A DNA stretch of 64,000 nt from Cunninghamia lanceolata. Its lineage: Eukaryota; Streptophyta; Pinopsida; Cupressales; Cupressaceae. The DNA lies in contig BSBN01000297.1 of the NCBI GenBank assembly GCA_027924645.1, forward strand, positions 8,246,001 through 8,310,000. Reading direction: 5' to 3'. Below the pieces are notes generated by a model. The model was given only the letters and a program-made list of their open reading frames with translations. It did not search any database and had not been told where the DNA came from. Below, in pieces: positions 10,491 through 23,889 of this stretch. The position numbers and the translations under genes were made by a program. Position 1 is the stretch's first letter, and the number at the start of each line of letters is the position of its first letter.

Positions 10491-11660
10491 TCTCCTTGGT
10501 ATGAGTGCTTCGTCAAAACCTACAAAACAAAACAAAAGTATGTAATGATGACACATGATTAATATACGTGCAAACTACAAGTTACTCTTTACTATCTACA
10601 AAAAATGAAAAGAGAAAAGGGATAGAAAATTATGTTTGTGTGGAAAGTGATATTGTTGATGGTTGAAATGACATGATCAGCTTAGGAACAATGGATTCAA
10701 TGAAAATTTGTCCTACCAGGTCTATTAAAAAGAGACTTTAATTGGTAAAAGTTGATAAAGTCTATGGTATTTATAACCAGGTCTTGGCTCACTATGAAAT
10801 CTTCAAAAGTTCATGTTCATATTTCAATTCCAAAGTATTTTTAAGTGGATCTTAAACAAAGCCTTTACAAAATATTTTTAATAAAGTTTCCATTTAGAAA
10901 ATAGTTCAAGATTCTTTTAAAGTTATCCACTTTACATAAGATGATGAGGTAAATAAAATTCTAATCCAAATCATTTGCATGTTAGTTTCATAATCTATTT
11001 TACTCTATGTTCAAAATAACTCAATAACTAAGACTATATCAATCTTAAACTAATCTATTATAAATAGATTTTTTTAAATAAATATAAAATGAAATAAGAG
11101 TTTTAGAGATAGAGCATAAGTTTTCCTTAGTAAAGATTCTAGATTCATCCAGATTAACCATGAAACCATAAGCAACCACATTCATCATGTAATAGCTAGT
11201 CTACTTAGGTGTGAACTCCAAAAGATTATCAAAGAGAGAATTCCCATGCATAGACTACCATCATTATGTGTAAGTCTAGGTAATCGACTTCATGCTTAAA
11301 ACACAATATTTGCTAATCTATTGAATGTTTATACTTAAAATACAAGAAACTAATACTTAGTTCTCATCACTCATATTAAAATTCTTGAAAACAACACAAA
11401 AGTTTTTTAAGCTAACTACTTCTATTAAAATTTTAGTATGAGCATGTACAAAAATTTCTTCTAACTTCTTGTAACTAACTCAATGAGTTCAAACACGGGG
11501 GCTTTATAAGAAAATTCATGGAAATATAATAAAATGTGGATAATTAAAACCCATGAGTCTTTGAAATAGAATTAGTAAATGCAAGATAATATAAACATTA
11601 AGATTAAAATTATAGTAGAAGCTCCAAGCACATGTTCTCCACTTTCTTGTCAACATGTTT
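10491..11660. other. No recognised feature
   Basis: AT-rich sequence without motif, repeat or plausible reading frame. Confidence 0.5.
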
Positions 11661-11665
11661 TAGGA

Positions 11666-14600
11666 TTATAGTAAATCATTGGTGACTGATGTAGGAGATT
11701 TAGCCAACTTATCAATTTTGCATGCTTGAATGTCCATTGAGATGTTGTCTTCATTGATTATCCTAAGTTGCATGTTGCTTTTGACTTCTTCTTTGATCTG
11801 TGTAAAGACATCTCTGAGTTTCTCATTAGAATTAATGATGCCATTATACATCTTCTCAAGCCTAGCTCCTATTTGCATCATGAATTTGGACATAGCCTTT
11901 CCTTCTTCTTTACTAAGTGACTCTGTCTTCTTGGAAAACTACTTAAATTATTTGACCATTATAGCAAATGTTTCATGTGCAATGATTTATTCTTTGTTTT
12001 CCAACACTTGTTTATATCCAATATAGACACAATAGGGCACATAGTTTATCAAATTCCTTGTTTACCTTTTCTCTCTATGACTGAATTACTTGTACCTAAT
12101 TTTATGTCCTTATGTCTACTTCCTTGAGCTACAATTTTACAAAATGGTTTTCCAAGTTAGGCATGAAAGTTATAATTATAGGACCTCCACTAGCTTTTAC
12201 TTGCTCTATTGATTCCACCTTGCCCAATACATTCTTGACTTTCTTTTCTTTTCTCATAAACTTGTTCAAGACCTTGCTTACATATAATTGCATTTTCTTT
12301 GCAAATCTTTTGATTAATATCTTCCATCCAGTCACCAAAAAATTTCATGACAACTCTCCTTCTCAACAACTTGTTTTCCTTGATCAAGTATTGAACTTGG
12401 TCTAGTACGACAACATTTAACATCACCTTGCTAATTGATACATTATTTTTTACACACTAAATCATTCATGTTCTATTTCAATGACCACATCTCAGCTTGA
12501 TGACCTACCTTTTATCTTGAGTAAGCTCTTTACTTTTCCAATGCTCTTATCATAGTTAATTTTTGTAAATAAATATTCAAATTGTATTTCCATGATTGGT
12601 TAGATTCTACAGTCTTAACTCATCTTGACTAGATCCAATTCTAGTTCAAATGTCCTAGAGTTACCATTTCTTCTATTGAGATGATAGGAGTCACTTGAGC
12701 ACTAACAACTGACAAATCCATGTCACTAGTCTTAATTTGAATCAATGTCTGAGATTCAAATGCAATTGATACAATTGTAGAAATAGGGGCATTCACTATG
12801 GAGTCTGACTTAGGGATATCCACTAAAACATCATAAGAAATTGAGACATTAGACACTTATGTTACACCCTGAGTTGTACTTGTCACAATAGAACTAATAT
12901 TTCATGGATCCAAGGTACTGATTATAGACACAATGGAATCTACATTAGTGACTCTAGAAGGCATGGGTACTAACACATAAAGAAATGATATTGGGATAGA
13001 CCAAGGATCCTTAATAAAAGATTTGGGTGATGAAAACATTAGGAACAAGAATATTATAGTATTAACTAAAGAACTTGAAATGTTTGAAACACTTGAAACT
13101 AAAGTCATAGGATTAATTGACACAACTAAGATAGGGGAACTAGAATTAATAAATAACATAACTTGACTTCATGACTAATACACACAATAACATTAATAGA
13201 ATTCATAATAATTTGAGAACATACTAAAACACTTGAAATACCAACATGCAATGGGGGGAAACAATTGGAAAACTTACATAAAATTTTGATCTAATAGGGA
13301 CTATAACACTAGGTACATCATCACCTAGAGTTACAATATTTGACACACATTTACTCAGCAATAGAGGTGGTGTTTACTAGAGTCCACATGGAAGATGAAA
13401 CCCTTGAGGAGGTTTCTCCAACTTTAGTCTCTCCTTGGTTTGGAATTATCTCATAGAAATCCTCATCATCATTGACATCCCTTATTTGTGATTTGTCATT
13501 AAATGGAAGGGTAGAGGTAGCCTTATAAACCAATCACTACTTTTCCAATCTCTAAATATCTCCTAGGGGTGATTTATGATCTAATTCACCAATAAATTTT
13601 TCCTTCTTAATTGGATTATCCAAATTAGGTTTTTTTCTAGCACCAACAATCCACTAGTCCTCAACTTACTCATTATGTCTTTGTCATACAACTCATATCT
13701 ATTGCATTTGTCAATTGTAGGTAGCTCATCATGTTTGTATGATTGGTTTTTAACATTCTTTAGAACAAGGAATTAATGAATTCTCCCTTCTAGATCATAG
13801 CATCTAAAGGGTGCTTGATCAAAACTAAATGACTTGATTCAATCAACAATATTTAGAATTGACAAATTTATAGGGTTCTCGATCAATTTGAAATGAGTTG
13901 TAGGGATACTTACCAAACTTCTATGAATCAACATAGATGCAACTAAATTTGAAAATTGAAAAGAAATCTCAAACTTGGAATTTTAGGTAGAACATACTTA
14001 GATAACATAGGGACTTAATAGTGTACCTTCCACAATATTAATAGTATTCTTGGGATAAATCCACCAAGTAGCTATCTTATTTTCCTTTAGCCCCTTTGCT
14101 AGCACATGATTCATTATAACCATAGGTTTATTCTAAATCTTCTCATGCACTATTAGATAGAACTTATCACCATAATCTCATCTTCGTACTTGTTGGCATG
14201 AATTTCCTTGAAAACCATATGGATAGGGGTTACCAAACCTAGTCTCCAATTGAAAAGAGGGGGACCAAATCTCATGGTATAGAAGATAGCATCAATGAGG
14301 TATGAGGCCATATAAAACTCCCCTCTAGCTTGAGATCTTGAGAATTTCTACTTCAAGGTAGCTAAAATCATGTCATCATAGTTTTGGAACTTCTTTCTCC
14401 AAAATCATGTGCAACAAAGGTATCCATAAAGAATTCAAGTATGTGGAATCTTTGTGTACAAAAAATTACACATTAATATTAGGGAACTCTTAAAATGTCC
14501 AAAAAATAAATTAATGGAATACTCAACAATCTTATTATGTCTAGGTAAATTGACCTTGGGATCTACTCTTTGCAACACATCATCAATATCATTTTCTTGT

Positions 14601-15060
14601 ATCCATTGCTTTGTAACTAAAGCATCATACTAAAGTGTAGGTTCTAGTAAATGCAACATATCATTGGACACTTTTGGACTTATCATTATGATGGGCTCCT
14701 TTCCTATAATACAAATGGCATCTTCCTCAATACTGAAATAGGCAAAAATTTCTGCTAGTAGGTCCTAGCATGGAAACTCGTTAAATTTCCCAACAGCCCT
14801 ATGTAAACATGAAGCCCTGATTCTACTAGATATTGTGACTTTTCCTTCATCCTTAGGTGAATTCTTGAAAAATGGTATAAGAATTGAAACTCAATTTCTT
14901 GTGCATGTATTACAATGTATCCATATACTTAGTTGGCCTAGTTGCCATGTCTAATCTTTCTCTTTAAATGTAGCTCTACAAATGCTTCCAATGTCAATTG
15001 TAGCTTTATCTTTTGCATAGGATCTAATATCATATAAACATTAATGCAAATGCATGAAGA
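11666..15060 (-). pseudogene. Long decayed minus-strand coding region, unknown
   Basis: Reading the minus strand from about 15,060 down, protein-like segments recur between stops and frame changes. Examples are at 13,351-13,533 (acidic, with DVNDDEDFYEIIPNQGETK), 12,129-12,426 (coiled-coil-like, with KICKENAIICKQGLEQVYEK) and 11,666-11,893. The direction matches the Ty3/gypsy RNase H-integrase remnant at 17.9-19.15 kb, so it could be a long extra reading frame 3' of that element's pol. I recognise no domain and see no PMD, gag or RT signature. The coding signal is weak, and a degenerate host gene is also possible. Confidence 0.35.
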
Positions 15061-17860
15061 CTCTTGTAGAAACAACATAATCTCTAGGTTCATTAAATCC
15101 CATTAATCACCATTCAAATAAATAGAATTCAAGAAATCTTGTTAGGATTTTGAATCATTAAGGCAACACGGAAAACAAGATATTCCTAAATTTGGCTGAC
15201 CCCTAACAATAATAACTAATAAATTAATTTCATCACCATTGTTAATTCAATTTTCCTAGTCATGTGTTCTATAATTTCCACAAGAGATCCTATTAAAATT
15301 TCAAATAAATGTCACGTGTTCATACTTGCCTTTCTTCTTAATTTTCAAAACTCAAAGTTTTAAATGTTCATATTGATGGAAAACCAAATTATTTATAAAT
15401 CATATAAGGCAAGGGGATGGATCCATTATTACCATAGATTTCAAATGTTCACCTTTTTAGATGTGATGGGGTGAGTAAATTAGACATTAATTTTTATCTC
15501 TAGTCTAGAAATAGTTTAGTCTTTAAGGCTTGGTCATGTAAACATGAGACTCCCGCATGTTCCTTTTGAGAAGGATTTTAGGGTTTGGGGATTCCTTGGG
15601 TAGTGTACAAATTGGGATTTGGATGCAAGCATCCTATTAGACAAGATATTATAAAATCCTTTGAGTTTAGGCATTTTCTTCAATTTGTATTTTTATTTTA
15701 AAACATGGATGCTATCCAACTATTTAATCAAAATATACTGTTCCTATCCAGTCCAATAATAACTTAGATGTGAAATATTTAGGAGATTAGATGTGAGATT
15801 GAATTTAAATTTAACTTTTAACTAGATCAAGTCTAGAAATTTTTTGAGGGAAGGTTTATGATGGGACATATTTGTACTCATGACGGATTTGAAATGATGG
15901 GTAAATGATACTACACAAGGCCTTTTGAGTCACCACAACTCTTCAAATTTGAAAGCTTTAGGATATAAAATGTGATAATCAATATGAATTTTAACTTATA
16001 ATAGGATTGAGTCTAATCCCTTTTGTAAGAGAGTTATTGATGTACATGTGCTTTTACTTGTTCTAGATTTGAACCTATGGATAACAATATTCTATGTAGT
16101 AACTTTTATCTAAGTAACTACTAGACTTGAAAACTTTAGGATATCAAATGCAAGCCCAAATATATCCTAATTTAAATAAGGCTTAGTTTTGATAATAGAA
16201 TAAATTTAGCTTGATCAAGGGATCAATCATGAGCGAATATAAAACATAAAATAGACATAGAAGCTACATGATACAAATGCGAACCAATGAAAATAAAAGA
16301 TGACAACCACTAATTATATTGACATGATTCATGTAGGAACTCAATCCTACCCCTTAGTGAGAAGTATCTATAGAAAAAGGGGGTCCTCAATTTAGAAAAT
16401 TAGATGTGTTGTTCTAGGGGAACAAATTTCCAAACCAAACAACAAATTAAAACAAGGAACTTGTGGACTTACCTACTTACTAAATGGCTTCAAATTTGTC
16501 ATTGAAAATAATCCATCTTTAGATTGATAAATTAGAATTAGTATCATGATGAAATGTTTACAACTAGGCTAATCATTGAAAGAGACCAAAACTTTTTTTG
16601 ATTAAAACACATCTATCTAATTTTCAAATTGATCATGAAATTATTGTAACCTTGTGTGTGCAATGAAGTCCATTTCCTTCTAGAATTTGTTCAAGCTATT
16701 AAATTATAAATTTTATTATCAAACTATGTGGTTTTGGTAGTTTTACTCTTTACTTGGGCATTGCTCCACTACTAGCTAGGTGTTCATAGCCCCAACAAAG
16801 TTATCACGAGTTCTACTCTCTACACAACTCTACTAACAAATAAGCATCTATAGCCCTGATAGAGATACCCCAATCACCCAAAACTAAGTTTTCATTTTCT
16901 TTATTATGATAAGGATAGAAAATATTGAATTTTATTTATTTATATTTCTATATGATGACTTTGATAACTCCTAGACTTGAAAAATCCAAGTTGGATTGGG
17001 AACCATTGATTGTAAAGAAAGCAACACGTGTCTTTAGATTTTTCATTTGATAACTAGATTATATTGAAAACTCTCAAAAAAAACCAAGACATTTAATCTA
17101 AGAATTATGGTAGACCATATTAACCATTAACTTTTGATCAATTTAACAATCATCTAGAAACATTTTTTTCACAGATAAATTTAATCCTAACCATTATTTT
17201 GACAGGTTGTTAAAACTTCTCGTGCCATACACATCTTGATCTATAACATCCTTAAGGAGAACTTATATTCAAAGATAAACAAGTTTAAACATAAAAATTG
17301 CAATGTTATTTACTAACTTTAAACAAAGCCATTTTTTACTACCTAACAACTAAGAGCAAATAAAAAGAAAAAAAGGGCAACAACCAAGCACACCAAAAAA
17401 AAGAAAAAAGCAAGCCAAAATTTTATATACAAGGTAGGATAAGTTTATTAGACACTACAAAAAACATTTTAGGAATTTTTCATCAACAAGCATCAAAACA
17501 AGTTCACCAGTTAAACTCTTTAGCTTGAAAGTGTTTTCTCCAAGAAATTCATATATCTTGAAAGGTCCTAACTAGAGATGGTCAAACTTTTTGTGATTAC
17601 CTCTTTTCTCACGAGCTTGATCCCATAATAATACTAAGTCAAATATCCTCAAGACTTTGACCTTTGCTCATTTGTTGAACCAGCATTTGACAACCCCTTG
17701 GTGTTTACTAAAGTGTTATAGTGCAACATCTCACTTTTCTTCTAGACATAGGAAGTTTGAAAGTTTGGTATCAATTTTATCATGGGTTCCTTCATATTCA
17801 TTGATAAACTACAAGTCGAGGATTTTCAAATTGGTGGGAAACATAAAATTTTGACCATAG
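15061..17860. other. No recognised feature
   Basis: About 2.8 kb of AT-rich sequence without a readable domain on either strand. It may be the 3' non-coding part of the minus-strand element whose integrase starts at 17.87 kb. Confidence 0.5.
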
Positions 17861-17868
17861 ACCAATTA

Positions 17869-19150
17869 TTACAAGGAGGTTCCTAAAGAATATTTTACTT
17901 TGATTTGGTATGAGAACAAATCAAATTTTAGTAATTTATGCCAATCTCTCGAGTTCCTATCTATCATTCTCTTAATTGATTCAAATAGGTTCTTATTAGT
18001 TGATTCAATGCCATTGTTCCCTTGTGGATAGTAATTGGATGAAAATTTAATCAAGACTTTATGTTCATACACCTATTAAGTACATTTAATAGATTTAAAA
18101 GAGGTTACGTTATCACATACTAGAGCATAGGTCTACCAAACCTAGTAATCAAATGGTCTAAAATAAACTTGATAACTACCTTAATCGCATAGTTTTTGCA
18201 TGCTTATCCTTCAATCCAACACATGCAATAGTTTGTGGTGATCAAGATGAAATTTTGTCTAGATAATGAATTGGGATTAATTAGATCGATGAAATCTAAA
18301 CCCCACTAAGTGAATGGTTTGGCTTTGATCTCTAGCTTGAGAGATATAACTAGATTCATTTCTTGATTATCTAAGGTCTAGCATACATGGAAATTCCTAG
18401 CATGAACCTTGACATCTTTGAAAATCATCAGCTTGTAATATCCTTTTCTAAAGATCTAATGCATAGTGGAACTCCCTAAACCATGACTAGTCTTGAAATT
18501 ATCATGGAGCTCCTAGAGGACTTTAATTGGTTCTTTGTGGTTCAAATACCTTTGTTGGATGGATTCAAAATTTCTTTAGTACAAGACATTGGATTTGATC
18601 ATATAATTTTAACTTTTAAATCATAATGATCTCCTTTATGTGGAATTCAAATGGTCTAGGCACCTCCTTACTAGGAAGTAATGAACCGAGGCTTTATATC
18701 ATTCATCTTTAGAAATTGAAACAATAGTAAAAACTTGGTAGTAATCTAAGGATTTAGTTTATTAACTTCCTAACTTAATCCTTAACCTAAAATTATCTTC
18801 ATTAGTTGTATCTCCAAATCATATTATTGAAGGATAGTCATCCATTTCCCATGTCATTCTTTGAGCTCATTCCACATCAACATTGTTTTGATAGCAAGAT
18901 CCAATACAACCACAATGAATTTACTCCTAAGTATATAATGTTAGAATATTTTTCTACTTGAATGAGTGTGAAAGCTTGTTTGTCCATCATAAAATAATGG
19001 ACTTCTACATTTTTCAACTAGGCGGTCATGAAAGCAACTAGCCTCTCATTTCCTTGCTTCTTATTTTGGGTCAAGACTCTTGCTATAGAGTGTTCAAAGT
19101 TAAATGAATATATGTAAAATAACTTAGAGTAGTTAGTGCTAATAAGAACT
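17869..19150 (-). pseudogene. Ty3/gypsy RNase H-integrase remnant
   Basis: On the minus strand, near 19,150-18,900, the sequence resembles Ty3/gypsy RNase H (FYIYSFNFEHSIARVLTQNK, then VHYFMMDKQAFTLIQ). Lower down comes the integrase core: WGLDFIDLINPNS with its first catalytic Asp, then ITRFGRP, then FSSNYYPQGNNGIESTNKNL holding the catalytic Glu. That is the usual 5'-3' order RNase H then integrase. The frames are broken by many stops. Reverse transcriptase is not found above 19,150, where a different LTR-like sequence begins at 19,168. The lineage is Ty3/gypsy. This is an old fragment, truncated at its 5' side. Confidence 0.8.
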
Positions 19151-19167
19151 AGGGTGTTGACAATTAT

Positions 19168-19692
19168 TGTAATGCCCCAAGCTTACGCCCAAAAAATTAT
19201 CAGACAAAATAGGATGAACAATTTTTTTGAGCTATAGGAGTAAAATACAACAAGTTACAATGCACTCTTCCATGCACGAGGTGTCCTAGAACCAAACAAT
19301 GATTCCCATAACACTCTCACCAATACACATTATAAGGTGACACAAGTGGAAGACTTGAAATGCCAAACGATAAAACTCCACTTGATTAACACTAAAAATG
19401 AGATATGGAAAAGAGTCAACGTCTCCAAGGCTACTTATGAACTCCTACAACATACCTACCAAGCCACTCCCTTGATAAATCAGAGCATAAAAAGAACAAA
19501 GTTAAAACTAAAAAAAGTTCATACTTTAGAAATACACCGCATAGGCTTGGATTTTACACTTGACCTTGCAATCTAGCTTCATAGTCAAGTCTAGAAACTC
19601 AAACTTCAATCCTTGGGTTGTAGTTTACATCCTATAGCACTTGCTTAGGGTTCAATCTCTGAGTTGCAATATGCAACTAGCACTACTTGCTT
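19168..19692 (+). mobile_element. LTR-like fragment starting TGTAATGCCCC
   Basis: TGTAATGCCCCAAGC at 19,168 resembles the start of a gymnosperm-type LTR. It abuts the truncated end of the minus-strand gypsy remnant, as if an element had landed there. It is interrupted at 19,697 by Element 1. Its continuation should lie after 35,013, but I found no matching GGGCATTACA end. Confidence 0.35.
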
Positions 19693-19937
19693 GGACTTGT
19701 AAGTACAAAAGGTGCACGAGCTAACATGGCAGTCCAATGATGATATAGAGTCCTAGTCACACCCATGAAGGCATGAATTATATACCTCCCAACAATTTCT
19801 TTCTTGGTGACATGTTCCCTAGTGTTTCTCCCCCTTGATCATTCCTCCCCAACCATCTGACTAACTTTCCAAAGTCCTATGTACCTTCTAGCCACTTGCC
19901 TGATCCACTTTGAGTGGGTCACCCATATGACCTGTAA

Positions 19938-19985
19938 GGTCACCTGGGTGACCTTGCAACTTAAGTGTGGGTCACCTGAGTGACC
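19938..19985. repeat. Two GGTCACC near-palindromes in the 5' LTR
   Basis: GGTCACCTGGGTGACC (19,938-19,953) has perfect 7-bp arms. GGTCACCTGAGTGACC (19,970-19,985) has one arm mismatch. Further GTCACC copies lie just upstream. The block is absent from the 3' LTR. Confidence 0.9.
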
Positions 19986-20296
19986 TGCCCTGCTAAAAGG
20001 GGTGATCCACTTCCTATAACAGGAAACCCTATCATCTTTTTACATCCAATATTTCTTCCAATTTAGTCCAGTTTAACTTCATTTTTAGCCTTTGATTGCG
20101 AGCCCCTCCATGCATAGCTGACCCTTGACTTTCCCTAACTATTTCTAGACTCCCAATCACTCTATTGTTAACTCTCAATCACTCTATTATTTTCTCTCTA
20201 TCACTCTATTGTCATCTTCCAATCAAAGCTTGTTTACTCTCCAATTAATCTAATTATCTACCCAATCACCACCACCTTTGGTGTGGATTCTAAACC

Positions 20297-20304
20297 TATA
20301 AATA
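20297..20304 (+). promoter_or_regulatory. TATA box, Element 1 5' LTR
   Basis: TATAAATA followed by a C-rich stretch (TCCCCC), about 600 bp into the LTR. It is conserved at 33,594-33,601 in the other LTR, which supports it as the core promoter and places U3 at about 0.6 kb. Confidence 0.7.
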
Positions 20305-21687
20305 TCCCCCTCCTTTATTCATTTGAGGAGGTAAATTCATTATTGCATTCTTTTATTACTTTATCTTTTTCAAAGTTGTCCCCATTAGCATACTTATACT
20401 CTACGTAGGACTTTTTAAGTCTTTTTTTAATTTTTGCAATGGCATGCTTATGCTTAATCCATTCCCTTTTCATTTTCGTAGCTTCTAAGCTTAATCCAAT
20501 TTCCTTCACATCCCCATTTTTATCCATGTCGCCAAGAGGAGGACCCCACTAGTACGAAGGAAGAGACGATTGCTACAGGACCTCTGAGGACTTATGTCAG
20601 GCACTGCCACATAATTATACAAGTTTTTCATTCTTTCTTAGTAATTTAGATAACAAATCTTTCTCTTGAGGAAGTAAAACTTGGTTTGTCTTTCTCTTGA
20701 TAGGAAAATTTCATTGTTTTCTTAGAATAAGATTTTCTTTCATTACTTTCTTAGAGTTTGCTTTCATTGTGCACAATGTTGTTTATTTTTATTTTTATAG
20801 ATAAAGTTTATCACTTTCTTAGAATATATTCATTTTCATTATACTTATAATAATTGCAAATTTTAATAGATTACAAGTCAAAATTGAACCACAAAATATA
20901 AAAAAAACATAGATTAAATTGCATAAGAAAAGTCTTTTAGTTGCATTCATTTTCCCTTTCATAGTAATTAATTCATTCAAAAATTAGAAAAAGAAACAAA
21001 AATTTGTTTGCATGCATATAAGTTAAGTGAATTTAGAAACTCATGTAAAAACACCAAAAATATTCAAAACAACAAAGAAGAGCCCTCGATTCCATAACAA
21101 GGCATCAATCAAAACATTCAAATGAAAACTTTCCTGCTTTTGCCTGGCATTCAATGTGCTCTTCTTAGATGAGATTAGGGAGATTGTCCCTCAACCAATT
21201 CCCATTGAGGAAACAACCCAAGAACAAGACATCATATTGAGGCTCATTTAATAAGAAGCAAAAAAAAGAAGACAAGGAGAAAAACATCAATAGAGACTCA
21301 TTCAACAAATCATTGAGAAAGAACAAAGGAGATTAGATCACCTCCATATCATAAATGAAAAAAATAGGATTAGAGCAAGTGACCCTCTAGGTCATATAAC
21401 AATCACAATCATCACGACCATTCAATGTTTACGACAACATCACAACTTACATAATAATTTTTTCCTACCACATACATTCACACATCACACAATCAACCTA
21501 ACCATGATCTGCGATGTTCTGCTTCCCAAGAATAAAACAACCCCTCTATTTCACCTCCACTTGATTGGCTCCTGCCACAAGAGCAGGAGTGATTGGGCAG
21601 GTGCTAGTTGTAAGGACACAATTCGTGTGCCATACTGGAGTTTGACTCACCCGTGTTGTGTCTGAGTCACATTCTGAGCAACACATA

Positions 21688-21705
21688 TTTTGGTGAAGCT
21701 AACCT
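21688..21705 (+). other. Putative primer binding site, Element 1
   Basis: TTTTGGTGAA begins 2 bp after the LTR end. TGGTGAA would pair with a tRNA ending UUCACCA. Cytosolic plant tRNA-Trp ends this way (from memory). The same motif sits at the LTR edges of Elements 2 and 3. Confidence 0.55.
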
Positions 21706-21817
21706 GAAGGACACATCTTTTGAAATAAGTCTTTTGCATCTCCTTTATAAGTTTTTCCATCTCACCCCTTTCACTTTCATCTTCTTCTCTTTCCATTCCA
21801 TTTATCATGTAGTGTTT

Positions 21818-23740
21818 ATGACACCCATGAATATGATGGAATGGGATAAAACTTAAGGGAGCATTCCCTCAAGTGAACCAATAAAACCTTCATTCAACAA
21901 ATACATATTGCCAGATCCATTAGTACCCATCTCCAACCATTTCAACTACAAGGATTCAAACTATGACAATCATAGACAAGAACCTTATTGCCCCTTAACA
22001 TTTGATAATCCCACATGGGAGCAAGAATCGGTAATACAACCTAGTCATTCCAACCAAGGCAGAGCACACCGAGTGCTTGTATAGTCTGAAATACATTAAG
22101 CAAACCATCCTACGACAAGTTACATTGAAATGGTTACCAAACTAGACAATGAAGTGAGTCATTTAGAAAGACATTTAAAAGAAGTTAGGGAAGCTCAAGA
22201 AGCTTTGCACGTTACACATCAAGTTGAACACTTAGAAAACATCTTAGAAAAACAAACAAATGAAGAAAATCAACAAGAAAATCCATCTCAAGGTGAAGTT
22301 CAAAGAATAGAGGATGCAACCCTTGCAGATCTTATAGCTGCCTTGGTCGAACATATTAATATGCTAGAAGTTGGAGGAGTAGAACAACCACCTCAAAATA
22401 AAACTAAGAAAAGAACTAGATCACAAATGGATCCACTTAGTGCTAGAGTTGAACAAAACTAAGGGGCAAATCAAAGCCCCATACCTAAACTTCTATTCAT
22501 GAAATGCTAGCAATGACAGTGCAACAACTATATCAATCTAGCAAATCCTATCCAATGTAAAATTATCAAGCTCATCAAATGTACCAACAAATGCAGTTGA
22601 TATATCTAGCCATGCCTAGATATCAGACGAACGTTCAACACCAACAAGTCCCATCCATGGGGCTCATGTTTTCAACACCAACATCTCAAAGCACATTCTT
22701 TGGAACTTACCTAGAGTACCTAAAAGAACCTCTATATTATAATAGTCACAACATTTTATTACCATGTCCTCTCCCAGATTTTCCAAAATTTAAAGGGGAG
22801 GAAGACCCAAACTCGCACATCAAGGCATACACAAAATCTATAAGGTAACTCCTCTCTTGGGATGGAGATGTGAGAATTTTCCATAAGACCCTCAAAGGAA
22901 TTGCCTTAGATTGGTGCTATCACCTCCTAGAGGCTTTAATACCAGCTCATAGGTGAGTTTGTGATGACGTTTGAAATGAACAAACTAATTCAAATAGGGA
23001 TACAAGAGTTCCTAATGATGAAACAAAATGCAAATGAATTGGTAGCACACTTTGTCACGTGGTGGAGGAAAGTCCTCTACTCACCAACTAGCACCTCAAA
23101 TATGGATCATAGAGAATTATGTGACCTCTTTTTGCATGCCCTTAATAGGGACACCAGAGAGGAGGTGAAAAATTTGCCATATCAATCTTACAAGGAAGTG
23201 TTAGAGAGCGCATTAAGAATTGATCAAGCTACAATTGATAGTGGACGAGGAAATTATGGAGCAAATGGATAGTTAACAACTCAAACAAATGGTAATAATG
23301 GAAGCAATCCTTCTACACTCAAGATTTTGAAGAATAACCAAAACGTAACTACAAATGGGGTTACTGACATACCCCCACTATGGAATAGCTCTGGAAAGGG
23401 GTATAACAATGGAAGGTATTATTTCCCTTTAAATGTCAATACCATAAACAACGGTTATGACCAAAGGGACAATCAACAATTTGGAAATTGAAACTATAAT
23501 GAAAATAGATATGAACCATATCATAGGCCATTTGAATACAATAAATTTTGCTCCTTTCATAAAACAAGAGGACATAGTGCCAAATCATGTCACAAGTATG
23601 ATGGGTTCATGGAAAGATTACTAGAAGATCAACAACTCTTATTCATTGAAGTATTTCTCAACCCACAGGAAGTAATGACAAATAATAGTAACAATGCTAG
23701 AGGCCAATTCCCATCACACCACAAAATGCATACATGAAGA
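21818..23740 (+). pseudogene. gag remnant, Element 1
   Basis: ATG at 21,818 begins a frame that meets TAA at 21,854 and then continues in frame with protein-like sequence to about 22,460. There it has a coiled-coil-like stretch (HLERHLKEVREAQEALH). After a frameshift come LPDFPKFKGEEDPNSHIKAY and, in another frame from 22,961, the helical part of the retrotransposon gag domain (MKQNANELVAHFVTWWRKVL, then LFLHALNRDTREEV). Near 23,550 a zinc-knuckle-like CSFHKTRGHSAKSC (C-x2-H-x4-H-x4-C) ends the capsid/nucleocapsid part. Gag would form the virus-like particle and package RNA. At least two frameshifts and several stops break it. Order and spacing fit Ty3/gypsy gag. Element 3 carries a related copy. 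Confidence 0.8.
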
Positions 23741-23889
23741 ATTTTTAAGATTCCTTCCCTGCCCATCATAATATAAAGACAAACCATCAAAATCCAACAA
23801 TTTTAGGATCAACTAACACACCAAGTGCTACTGAGCCAAATGTCCCCAGTAAATTGGGACCAAAAGGAGAGACAAAAATGTCAAGGTTG

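Larger units (their letters stand above)
19698..21685 (+). repeat. 5' LTR of Element 1
   Basis: Starts TGTAAGTAC and ends GAGCAACACA. Similarity to the 3' copy begins at TGTAAGTAC and stops at the GAGCAACA end. Compared with the 3' LTR it has about 115 extra bases near 19,900-20,030 containing near-palindromes. Confidence 0.75.

Noticed and set aside
19168..19697. TGTAATGCCCC at 19,168 as the start of Element 1
   Set aside because: Similarity to the 3' LTR starts only at TGTAAGTAC (19,698), and the 33-kb copy shows the internal/LTR boundary there.
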